The notes below the pieces were generated by a model that had not been told where the DNA came from, ran no database searches, and saw only the letters and a list, made by a program, of their open reading frames with translations. The position numbers and the translations under genes are program-made. A stretch of 12,748 bases of DNA. Origin: Physocladia obscura (Eukaryota > Chytridiomycota > Chytridiomycetes > Chytridiales > Chytriomycetaceae). Below are positions 1 through 8,482 of the stretch, piece after piece (the stretch's first letter is position 1; each line of letters starts with the position of its first letter). Where the stretch lies: the NCBI GenBank assembly GCA_027596945.1, contig JADGJH010000970.1:1-12748 (forward strand), written 5' to 3'.

Positions 1-73
<73 letters not shown>

Positions 74-74
74 T
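1..74. repeat. TAT/ATT trinucleotide microsatellite, intronic
   Basis: An uninterrupted TAT/ATT run of about 24 units starts at the first base and probably continues upstream of the window. It is followed by T-rich sequence and a splice acceptor ending in CCATAG at 98-103, after which NEDD1 coding sequence begins. The repeat therefore lies in an intron of the NEDD1 homologue, close to its 3' splice site. Confidence 0.95.
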
Positions 75-103
75 TAAATTAATTTTTTAATTACCAACCA
101 TAG

Positions 104-2525
104 ACAGTCAACAAATGCGCGTTCTGTCCGTTCAAAAAGTCAATGATTGCTGCGGTAGGCGACGATGGCGCTGTCGTTGTTTGGGATTTCAACACATCTA
201 TTCAGCCACTATATACTATAAAAGATGCACATATGGCACCTATTCAAGGCATTTCTTGGTCACCATGTAATAAATCTTTATTTGCAACTGCAGGATTGGA
301 CAGAAAAATACATGTTTATAATAAAGACGAAAACGGGTTTGTTCTTTTTCTGTTTGGTTGTAGAACTTTAAATTATTTTTTTTGGTATCAGGAAACTTCT
401 GATCAAACTTGAAGCAGACGCGCCGATCACTAGTATGTCTGTCAATGACGACTTTTCGATTGCGGTTGGAACTATATCTGGTTCGTTTGCTATTAGTTAA
501 AAAAATATTTTAAATTGCATTTCCATCAGGCAAAATCACTCTTTTTGATGTGAGGACACGAAAAGCTGTTCATTCTTTTCACGCAAATAATGACGGCTCT
601 GCTGTTACTGTTTTGAATTTTGAACCACCTCAGGTAAGACTTTTGTTAATTTATCGTATGTGTTTTTAATGTTGTTCGCTTTTTTTTTTTAACTTCCTTA
701 GTGGGCTCAAGAAACTTCGCAACGTGATCAAGGTGGTCTGAACTCTGGCGGAACGTCGCAAAAACAATTAGTAGCCACCGTGGCAGCTGTAAAACCAGCA
801 GTTGCAAAACCAATCACCGCTGCAGTTGTGCAAGTTGGCTCCGGAAGTCCCGTTGTTGCAGCTTTCAAGGAGCGCATGGCTGCTGTAAAAGAAAAACAAT
901 CTGGTTTAATGGACTTGTTTAGTCCAGTAAAGCCATCGCTGCGCCAAGGTGACGATTTCTCGAATTTTTTTTTTGGTTTGTTTTGTTTTCCCATCAGCTC
1001 ATACCTTTTGCTTACAGAATCTTTTGGACTTCCAGATTTTGATAGTACCAAAAATACTACCAGTAAAATTGCAGCTGTCAGTGGATCGAACCTTCGTGAA
1101 GTAGTAACTGCAGAAGAAAACTCTGAACACATGCAAATAGCATCGTTGAATCTTGATCAAATCAGTGACTCAAAAAGTAAGCCAAATTGAAAAGAACGAA
1201 ACTAGGTTTACTAATTAAATGATCAGTGAGTGATTTATTTTCTCCAATTCGTGGAAAGACGACTCGATCAGTTACACCACCTCTTCAAACACAACGATCA
1301 GACGAAGAACGTCGAAAATCGTCATTTGTAATTCCCACTGCGGCGGATCCCATTGCCCGCCTCCAAAACGCCTTGAACCAACTTAAATCAAAAACTCCCA
1401 ACCACGCTGGAGATAAAAACGCTATTCAAAATCAGGAAGACGATCTTGAATCTCAGACAATTCATCATCATCAGCAGCGAAAGTCGTCGCGCTTGTTGTC
1501 AACTGTTCCTTCCTCAAGTAACGACAGAAGTACCTCCTTATCGCCATCTACATCATTGAGAAAATCTGCGTCTCCGATAAGATCAAGTACACCTTCGAAA
1601 AAAAAGATTTTCACGTCTTCATCTTCATCATCTTCAACTACACAGTCCGAGTCCCCGAGATTCTCTTCTACTGGAATCAAATCCATTAATACGACCACAA
1701 TTATCACCGACAGTAGCAGCAATGATAACACGAACAATAAAAGAGTTTCTATTACCAGCAAATATCCCACAAGTAACGAAAATATAGACGAAAAACTGAC
1801 TCTCAAAAACTTGTCAGGTGTTCCTGGTCATGTAGAAGTTTTATTCCCCGCAATTTCTCGAAGAACATCTAGTCCTCGTGATTTTCGCAGCAAAGTTGTC
1901 GAGGCTCTTGCATCTGCTGACTTATTTGAATGCGGCAAAGAATTTGATCCTGATTTATGGACGTCTAATGAAGTTTTGGGTGGTGTACACGAAAAAGAAG
2001 TCGATGAAATGAACTTGAGCAGTACAAACAGAATCAGCAGCACGTCTGGATTTAGTACGGCAAATGAGACATCTTTTGTGGAGAAGTTAACGCAAAGTGC
2101 GATCGTAGAAATGGAAGCACGAAAAGATGTCGATGAGGACTATTATGATGATTATAATGATGATAGAGGAGCAGCGGATGCAAGAACAGATGATTCTGGC
2201 GTTCATGTTCCAGACAATGTGACAGGTGGATATGCACATAAAGTGCTGGAAGCAGTTTTGGAGTCTTGTTTGGAAGGATTTCGGCGGCAAGTGAAAGAAG
2301 AAATTCAAAACATGCATGTTGAATTGTTGAGGCAATTTTGTATTCAGAAGGTATTTCATTGTGTGTTTTTGTTTGTTTTTTGCGTAATCATTGCTGATTG
2401 TTTCTCGGATTTTCCAGAGTGAAATGGCCAAGCTTTTCAGCGAAAACTCACCAAGTGAAGAGCTCATGAAGGAAGTTTTAAGATTGCGTGAAGAGAACGC
2501 AAGACTTCGATGTGGCTACAAATGA
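104..2525 (+). CDS. NEDD1: NEDD1 homologue (gamma-tubulin ring complex targeting WD40 protein), 5'-partial
   Basis: Likely exons: 104-336, 392-480, 530-633, 702-948, 1018-1176, 1227-2350, 2418-2525. They join in one frame to about 687 residues ending at TGA 2523-2525. The N-terminal WD40 blades lie upstream of the window. The visible part starts with WD40 sequence resembling animal NEDD1 (CPFKKSMIAAVGDDG, then GLDRKIHVYNKDENGKLL and GKITLFDVR). Next come an Ala/Val/Lys-rich linker, two D-L-F-S-P-[VI]-[KR] motifs, a long Ser-rich disordered region, an acidic patch and a C-terminal helix (LRQFCIQKSEMAKLF, then LRLREENARLR) matching the NEDD1 C-terminus, which in animals binds gamma-tubulin complexes. 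NEDD1 brings these complexes to centrosomes and spindles. The ATG at 143 is not the start: homology continues in frame upstream to the acceptor at 103. The donor of the fourth intron is ambiguous, GTGACG at 949 or GTTTGT at 976; both keep the frame. Confidence 0.93.
949..1017 (+). other. Ambiguous NEDD1 intron (two possible donors)
   Basis: The coding frame is open across this stretch, but it translates a poly-T tract to Phe-rich sequence and ends in TTACAG at 1012-1017, which looks like an intron end. The donor is either GTGACG at 949 (69-base intron) or GTTTGT at 976 (42-base intron). Both lengths are multiples of three, so splicing, alternative splicing and retention all keep the frame. 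The longer form is closer to the other intron sizes here. Confidence 0.6.
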
Positions 2526-2898
2526 AGTTATCTTTATTTTTTGTTTTAGTTCAAAATTTTATTTTGATCCGTCTTTGCTTGTGGGATAGTTTTGCTCCTG
2601 TTACTGAGCACAATAGTATTGTTTTCACCTCGAAGTTTAGAATAAGCTGGGATATATTAAGTTTTTTCAATCAATCTCAGTTGTATCATCAGTCTGTGCA
2701 GATTTCTGAAGAACAGGTAGCACGCGAATGGCCCGAGATTGAGTTGGCAGCAATTACAGAGGGGCTAAATGGGTACATACTTCTGGAGTGATGCTCTTTT
2801 TTTTTCCTGTTTTTTTTCTTTTTTTGATTTGTTCAAACAGGGTTTTCGGCTTGACAGCCAAAAAACTGTGCAAAAACCGAAGCGGAGAAAAGAATTGG
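2526..2898 (+). other. Gap between NEDD1 and the first membrane gene; possible 5' exon or UTR
   Basis: After the NEDD1 stop I see no canonical AATAAA. A plus frame is open from before the stop to 2791. It contains an ATG at 2522 that overlaps the NEDD1 TGA and a hydrophobic start (MKLSLFFVLVQNF). A GTACAT donor at 2773 and an acceptor after a long pyrimidine tract (CAAACAG, ending 2840) would splice this frame, without shift, into the frame of the next gene. This could be the true signal-peptide exon of that gene, or UTR with chance open frame. Composition is AT-rich and I recognise no homology. Confidence 0.35.
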
Positions 2899-4507
2899 AT
2901 GACATCCGTTTCAGCGCTTTCGCTGTTTCCGGTAACGGGAACTCTGGCGACGGCATTCTCAACGACGACAGAAGCATCTGCAACAGCTACAACTACTGGA
3001 ATAGTATCAACAGCCGGCGGTCAGTATATTCCTTTACCCAATCAATCAATTTTTTGAATGAATTCCCAAACGCCACACAGAACCCGGACATCTCACACCT
3101 GTTGTATCCGTAACGAATTCGACATCTGCAATTGATGTATCTGTGAAGCTGCTCGACACAAACACAAACACAACTATGTCATACTTTGATCTTTGCTCTG
3201 TATGTCTAACCACGTGGTGGAATCCCACTACGTATATCTCCGCATGCCAGCAGATTGTTTCCCATATCCTTGTTGAGTGTGGCATCGACAAATCGAATCC
3301 CATTTACGTTATGAGTGACTCGCAGCTCTCCTTTAATGTCTCGACAGTTCCAATTCCAAACAACTTTTCACTTGCACTGGAGCTCATTCAGGTGTCGCTA
3401 TATATTTTTTTCCTATTTTTTCATCCTTATTTAATGAATATTGCCATTCAGACTCCCTCCAAGGCTCTAAACTACAGTCTCCTTCCAAATGTTAACAAAA
3501 ACGTTGGATTATTGACAGAAGTTTACAATTACACCATTCAAATTCCGAGTAATTTAACTGCTGGCGATGGATATGCTGTTGAATATACTTTGAATAATGC
3601 TGTTGGTCTATTTTCTTTTGTTTGTCTATTTTATTAACTTCATATAAATCAGCCGTGCATTGTTATACGAAACGTCACCATCACTTTGTCGAATAAAACG
3701 TGGGTTAATCCACTGAATATAGACGCCAATGATTCTACTGACCCGACCACCAACTCAACGGCGTCTCTCTCTTCAGTATCGATTGGCCTGATTATCATTG
3801 CAGCTTTGATATGCGGTGGCCTTCTATTCACTATTTCTGGATACTTTCTCATAAAATGGCGCAAATCGAGGAATAATACCACTGTAAACGACACTGAAAG
3901 CAAAAACGGCATATTTCAACGGACAGAAATGGTTAGCACCGACTATGAAGAAGCTGCAGAAGAGTACGAAGCTGTGATTTTCAGAAAGAGTACAAGTGGC
4001 TCGTATGGAGCGTCTGGCAGTATTCATTCGGCTGGCGCGTCATCAAATGGTCGGCAACGGTCAATATTAAAGTCAAGGACCGAAATAAACCAAGAAATTC
4101 TTGAAGCTCAAATATACGACAATATTGTCGTACAGCAGCTTCAACAACAACAGCAGTTGCAACAACAACAACAAGCTTCTGGCGATAATACTTTGTTGCG
4201 GGGTAACACTGTTCATTCGGAACATAAGCACGTAATTTTTAAGGAAACTGTTGATACCGCCGTCGTCGATTTGACTCAACCGCCGGCTGATGATGCTGTC
4301 CCTGAAGGCGGCTTATTTGATGACTCTGTGAATGGCGATGAAAGTGAAGAGGGAGAGGACTCTCATGTGGTGAACGTTTTCAATGATGGAGGTGTAGAAC
4401 GAAACGTGCGTGAACTCATGAGAAAAGCGATCGTTTTGAATGATGACGACGATGACCGTGGATCAGTCAACAGCGATGTTAGTGATGGGTGGCGAAAGGA
4501 GGCATAG
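2899..4507 (+). CDS. Putative single-pass membrane protein with PP1-docking tail (paralogue A)
   Basis: Exons 2899-3019, 3081-3391, 3452-3601 and 3653-4507 join in one frame to 478 residues if the ATG at 2899 is used. That start is a minimum model; 2791 or an upstream exon are alternatives, and no clear signal peptide follows 2899. Visible order: Ser/Thr-rich N-terminus; ectodomain with a CxxC (FDLCSVC) and two more Cys, plus about eleven N-x-S/T sites, all before the membrane; one transmembrane helix at about 237-260 followed by basic KWRKSR; a tail with RQRSILK (SILK at 331-334), a poly-Gln run, KHVIFK (386-391) and a strongly acidic end closing in DGWRKEA. SILK followed by [KR]x[VI]xF is the known PP1 docking pair. 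The same architecture occurs in the minus-strand gene at 5127-6497, so the two are paralogues. I know no named family; an adhesion or receptor-like role is conjecture. AATAAA lies at 4578. Confidence 0.75.
4133..4174 (+). repeat. Poly-glutamine (CAA/CAG) tract in the tail of paralogue A
   Basis: Twelve Gln codons interrupted by two Leu codons (QQLQQQQQLQQQQQ), mostly CAA. It lies between the SILK and KHVIF motifs. The minus-strand paralogue has no such tract, so it is a lineage-specific insertion that lengthens the spacer. Confidence 0.9.
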
Positions 4508-4577
4508 TGAATCTGTTTGTTCACTATTAAATGTTGGATCGTCATTTTTGTACTTAATTAAACCATAATTATCTCTT

Positions 4578-4583
4578 AATAAA
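4578..4583 (+). terminator. Polyadenylation signal AATAAA for paralogue A
   Basis: Canonical AATAAA hexamer 71 bases after the TAG stop at 4505-4507, in AT-rich 3' flank. Confidence 0.55.
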
Positions 4584-4759
4584 TTTCCGTTCGTTGATCT
4601 CATAATTAGTTATTAAAATTCATGTTTTTTGGCGACATCAAATTCATGCAACCACTGGAAATTTTGTTAATTTTGTGGTTTTGAACGGACATGAAAAAAA
4701 AAGGGATTACCCAAAAAATTTATATAGTAAAAACTTAAACAATGAAGAATTCTCCGGTA

Positions 4760-4793
<34 letters not shown>
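4760..4793. repeat. Compound (CT)n(TA)n microsatellite
   Basis: About eleven CT units run directly into about six TA units in the spacer between the convergent genes. Confidence 0.95.
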
Positions 4794-4795
<2 letters not shown>

Positions 4796-5074
4796 TGCAA
4801 AATTTCAGCTCAAGCCTAAAGTATAATTATGTGAAATATGTTTTTTCCAAAATTTGGAACACCATATCATATATTCCTGAATATTAGATGATTGTAGTTT
4901 AGTTGGCACCAAATTTGGCATTGCCATCAACAGATTTTCGAAGTGACTGTTGAAACTGCTGAAAATATTATTATTTAACTCAACTGCTGGCTGCAGTTTG
5001 AGAAACTTATTTCTAAGTACAAATTATGCTACTGGTGTTAAATTAGTAAGTGTCGGTGAAGAGATGAATTATGA

Positions 5075-5080
5075 TTTATT
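5075..5080 (-). terminator. Polyadenylation signal AATAAA for paralogue B (minus strand)
   Basis: Plus-strand TTTATT reads AATAAA on the minus strand, 47 bases past the stop of the gene ending at 5127. Confidence 0.5.
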
Positions 5081-5126
5081 AAACTGCTATTGAACGGTTC
5101 ATTAAATAAAAGTTGAATTGTATTTC

Positions 5127-6497
5127 TTACTCGTTCCTCCAATCATCATTATCATCAAGTTCACTATTGTATTCATCAGACTCATTTTCATTGAGAACTT
5201 CACTCTTTTGCAGCATTTCTTCTACCCTGTCAACAAATAAACTCTCTGGGAATGAATTATCTGGAAGAGTAGTCTTGCTCTCATCAATCAAAGCAGATTC
5301 AACAAAGTGTTTGAAACGCACCCTTTTTTGTGCCACAGGAGATTTAACAGGTTTCCAAATGAGGTTACTTGATGATGCTTCGTAATTTTGATATTTTTCT
5401 GTCGAGCCAGCATCATATACATCAACTGATTCAAAGTCGGCAGCTAGTTTTTTTTTCAGAATAGATCGGTATGCAGATGCATCGTAAGACAAACTTTTTT
5501 CTCGACTAGCTGCTGAAAGCGCTTGTGTCATCGAGAATCCACCTTTGAAGACAAATATTTCGTCATCACTATTGTAACCATCATTGACTGCAAAATCGTC
5601 AAAGTTCGCAGTCGAAGATTCTCCTTTTGAAACAAGGAAATTACTGTCTCCGAGGAGGCTGTCACGATTTCTGCATGTGCCAATACAGTTGACAGGATTT
5701 AGGTAATTTTGCTTCAAACCACGTTTCTTGCCATATCTCCTTGTCAAAGTCAAAAGTAAAGCAAAAATTATAAGAGAAATTATGCCTAAAATCCAAGCTG
5801 TTTGGATCAAAGTATTTCGGGTATTTCCAGAGTCGGTATAGTTCGCATTTGTCGATAAAGCCGACGTTGGTACTGGCTCGAGACTTGACGAAATCCAATT
5901 TGACGTGTTTTTATCAATTGTCAAGTAGATTAGGGTATATTGGTTGTAGAGCGACTCATTGCTCGGAAAATAGTAGCGGTAAAATATTGCAAAAGTCGAA
6001 CAAGCTGAAGCATTTGATGGAATTTGCATAGTGAAGATTGCTGGACTATGGCCTTTATTTTGAGGTAAAAACGGTCCAGATTTTGGATTAGCAGGGTCGC
6101 GATAATCTGCTAACGGTGTAGTGGCGTAAGTCGACGGTGAAGTTTCGCACATGAAAAATTGCAGCATGCGAGTCGCTGAGGGATCGTAGCTGAACTGGAA
6201 CATAATAAAGAATGCGGGAAGTGAATGAATTGTGGCGATGACCGAGCTGCAATCTGCTTTGATTTGTGCCACCAACGTTGCACATCCAGCTGGTTTTGTG
6301 CCTGTCTTGTTGCATACTGTGCAGATATCAAATACCGACTCCTGTGTCGGTACAATAGAGACATTCAGAGTGGCTTTAAATGAATGCATTCAGTATATCT
6401 ATCATATTCCTCCATTCTTAATTTGTTTAATGTGCTTACCAAATGTGCTGTCAACAGTTGACGCAGTCACTGCCGTAGTTTTATTTTGAGTACTCAT
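5127..6497 (-). CDS. Putative single-pass membrane protein with PP1-docking tail (paralogue B)
   Basis: Minus-strand exons 6497-6440 and 6373-5127 around a 66-base intron (GTAAGC..AAAG, phase 1) give 434 residues from the ATG at 6497. An internal ATG at 6389 lies inside the intron and is unlikely to be the start. After splicing, VDSTFATLNVS aligns with NSTSAIDVS of the plus-strand paralogue, which supports the intron. Order: Thr/Ser-rich N-terminus; ectodomain with FDICTVC and two further Cys (46 and 57 on ORF-independent count from about residue 50-65), seven N-x-S/T sites and QIPSN, also present in paralogue A; transmembrane helix at about 207-230 followed by RRYGKKRG; tail with YRSILKKK (SILK 323-326), QKRVRFK (RVRF 370-373) and an acidic end closing in DDWRNE. 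SILK and RVxF are PP1 docking motifs. No signal peptide is visible, so an upstream exon may be missing, or the helix is a reverse signal-anchor. Function unknown. Confidence 0.78.
5313..5327 (-). other. KRVRF: RVxF-type PP1 docking motif in paralogue B
   Basis: Minus-strand codons for K-R-V-R-F, matching the PP1 consensus [RK]-x(0,1)-[VI]-{P}-[FW]. It lies 44 residues C-terminal to SILK, the usual order for this motif pair. The matching element in paralogue A is KHVIF at 4226-4240 on the plus strand. Confidence 0.6.
5454..5465 (-). other. SILK-type PP1 docking motif in paralogue B
   Basis: Minus-strand codons for S-I-L-K, preceded by Arg in both paralogues (YRSILK and RQRSILK). The match in paralogue A is at 4061-4072 on the plus strand. 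SILK binds a PP1 surface distinct from the RVxF groove and is normally found together with RVxF. Confidence 0.6.
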
Positions 6498-6721
6498 AGT
6501 GATACCGTTTTAAATTGTTGCTTTGCTATTAATACCGTGTCTGCTGTTGTTGCTTGATTCAAATCATTGCATATACAGGATTTTTCTTTCAGCCACCTTC
6601 ATTCACTTAGTTCAACCCTGCTTGCAAAGCATTGAACACGGCAGGAATTGGCTAACACTAAGGCAAAAAGAAGCAAAAAGTGATTTAATACTTTTTAAAT
6701 CATTGTTATTAGAAGATAAAA
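6498..6721. promoter_or_regulatory. Divergent upstream region between paralogue B and the arrestin gene
   Basis: The 224 bases between the two proposed ATGs must contain both 5' UTRs and both promoters, unless paralogue B has an upstream exon here. I searched its minus strand for a signal-peptide exon and found none that was convincing (ATGs lead to short frames such as MKVAERKILYMQ). No TATA box or known operator can be assigned with confidence. Confidence 0.5.
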
Positions 6722-8370
6722 ATGACAATTCTGTCTCTCGTCACGTCCCCCTCTGCCAAAATCGAAATCAACCCAAAGCGCGGATCCTCTAGTCTTGTTT
6801 CTGGATATTTTGGGCTCACAAATACGGTTTTTGTTGAAGGTGTGATCTGCATAACAACGACAGTACCACCGATACATGTTGTCAGTGTGTTAGTTGCACT
6901 GAATGGAAAAATATTCACTTCAAATGGAGACGCGTGCAAGCACAGCTCATATGAATCCCATAGCTTTCTAGTTTGTGGCCCAGACGAAGTATTTGGGCAA
7001 GATCATGAAAATAATCAGACCAAAATTATGTTAATGTGGAATGAAACCAGTGGGTGGGAAATTCCGTTCTCATTTCAAATTAAAGGAAGCAATATGAACA
7101 AGATGCATGAATCAATTTCAGCCTCAAATCCTGAATGGGGGTTTGGCGCAAGAATTACATACAATGTTACAGTAACAGTGAAAATCGGTACGATGGTTCA
7201 GCACACGAAAATATATCGAACCCTGAACACGATTCCGTACACTTCTGCTCTCGCTTCAGCCTATGAACGTCTTTATCTCACGACAATTACAAAAGAAAAG
7301 CCATTTGAAATTGTGAGATACAGCCCAACCTCATTGAAATCAATTCTCAGAAATGAAATGAACAAGAAAAACTGGTCTTCTGAATCTGACACCTTTGATC
7401 AAGATCAAGATTTAGGAATTGGTCACAATTTTGAATATGAAGCGACACTTTTTTCGACGGTTTTTGGACCTGGAGAAGTTGTCAAATTCGAATTTCGCAT
7501 TCGTCCAAAACTTAGAAGTCGAGTCAAAATTGAATCCGTCAGAGTATGGCTGGAAGAAATTCAAGGAGTTGGCATTAACATAGACGCGATAAATTCAGTT
7601 GCACCATCAAGGGAGCCCAAACCTCAGAAAAATAATAGAAAGGATCAGATTAAAAATGAACATTTAAATAATTCCACCATAAGCACAACTTTGGATCGCA
7701 AATACATGATTCATGATTTGCTTGCATGGAATGGAAAAGAGACAATTGAAGGAGATTTTTGGAATGCCGCACAAGAGGTAAATGAAAGTAACTTAAAAAT
7801 TTTTTTAAATTTTTTTGTATAACAGTTGAGTTTTGAAGTTCCCCAACTCGCTTCAAAAGCCCCAACAAATGGCTCTTTCTTCTCAAAAAAATTTTCTGGA
7901 ATAAATCCATCTGGTATTTTCGCGAACAGAGTTCATATTGAACATAAGGTTGTTTTTTTTCTCTTTCTTTTTTTTTTTCTTTCTTTATTCTGGTTTTTGC
8001 ATTGTACCAATACCTTAATCAAAATTTCTCACAACAAAAATAGTTCCGAATCAGCGTAAATGCAAAATCAGTGACAGGAATCAGTCTCCCTCGATTTAAT
8101 CTTCCTGCTGCAATAGTTCAAGTGACTCCATTCAATTGCGTACAAGCCATGGAAGTTATTTCACATTTTCCAAAATTCGTTGAGGAAGTAGTGCGAGACA
8201 GCAAAAATTGTTCCCTTGTCCAAACACTGTTGAAGCCATTTGAAACACAGAGTTCAGAACTGTCTCTTGATGAGACTATTGTGGAAACTGAGTGCGAAGA
8301 TTTTTATGAAAGTGGTACTGTTAGTGGTGAAGAAACCGAAGAAGTTCCTTTTTTTGACGCCTGTGAATAA
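6722..8370 (+). CDS. Arrestin-like protein (arrestin N and C folds)
   Basis: Exons 6722-7777, 7826-7948 and 8044-8370 join at phase 0 to 501 residues. The ATG at 6722 has an A-rich context (AAAAATG). The N-terminal half carries arrestin-N signatures: VEGVICITTTVPPI near 39-52, WEIPFSFQI in the middle and YNVTVTVKIG closing the domain. After a linker (about 195-240), the C-terminal half shows GPGEVVKFEFRIRP, VRVWLEEI and, across the last splice, IEHKFRISVNAK then SLPRFNLPAAIVQV, typical of the last strands of arrestin-C. The tail is acidic and ends VPFFDACE. Fungal alpha-arrestins usually link cargo membrane proteins to HECT ubiquitin ligases and trigger endocytosis. I see no PPxY motif, so a direct Rsp5/Nedd4 link cannot be read from the sequence. 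The second intron has a strong pyrimidine tract. Cargo is unknown. Confidence 0.85.
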
Positions 8371-8482
8371 CAAAACATAAAAAAGAAAACTGGAACTGTC
8401 AAAAAAGTTCATTGTTCATTTGAAACAAAGAAACTAATTGAGAAAAAGCCCACAAAGAAACAAAAGCAAGAAGTCAAAAGTC
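8371..8482 (+). other. Short spacer between arrestin and GATA genes
   Basis: Only 112 bases separate the arrestin stop (TAA 8368-8370) from the GATA ATG. The stretch is Lys-codon rich and stays open in the arrestin frame up to TGA 8503-8505. No AATAAA is visible, so the arrestin transcript probably ends inside the next gene or uses a variant signal, and the GATA promoter probably lies in the arrestin 3' end. Confidence 0.6.

Larger units (their letters stand above)
4508..5126. other. Convergent intergenic region (shared 3' flanks)
   Basis: AT-rich spacer of 619 bases between the two convergent membrane genes. It contains a plus-strand AATAAA at 4578-4583, a compound microsatellite at 4760-4793 and a minus-strand polyadenylation hexamer at 5075-5080. 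I see no convincing gene. Short open frames are AT-rich and lack any recognisable domain. Confidence 0.8.

Noticed and set aside
143..412. ATG at 143 as start of a short WD40 protein
   Set aside because: NEDD1 similarity continues in frame upstream to a splice acceptor at 103, and the 3' end of the open frame runs into an intron (337-391).
728..1132. Minus-strand open frame of 134 codons
   Set aside because: Antisense to NEDD1 exons and across a NEDD1 intron; no recognisable domain.
2791..2850. Signal peptide MLFFFPVFFLFLICS for paralogue A
   Set aside because: Not excluded, but the residues are what a T/C-rich pyrimidine tract before a CAG acceptor would encode, so it was not used as the start.
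4675..4887. 70-codon open frame between the convergent genes
   Set aside because: It runs through the CT/TA microsatellite and AT-rich sequence; no domain or coding character.
7321..7365. SILR (KSILRNE) in the arrestin linker as a PP1 docking motif
   Set aside because: It fits the loose SILK consensus, but no convincing RVxF partner follows, so it is probably chance.
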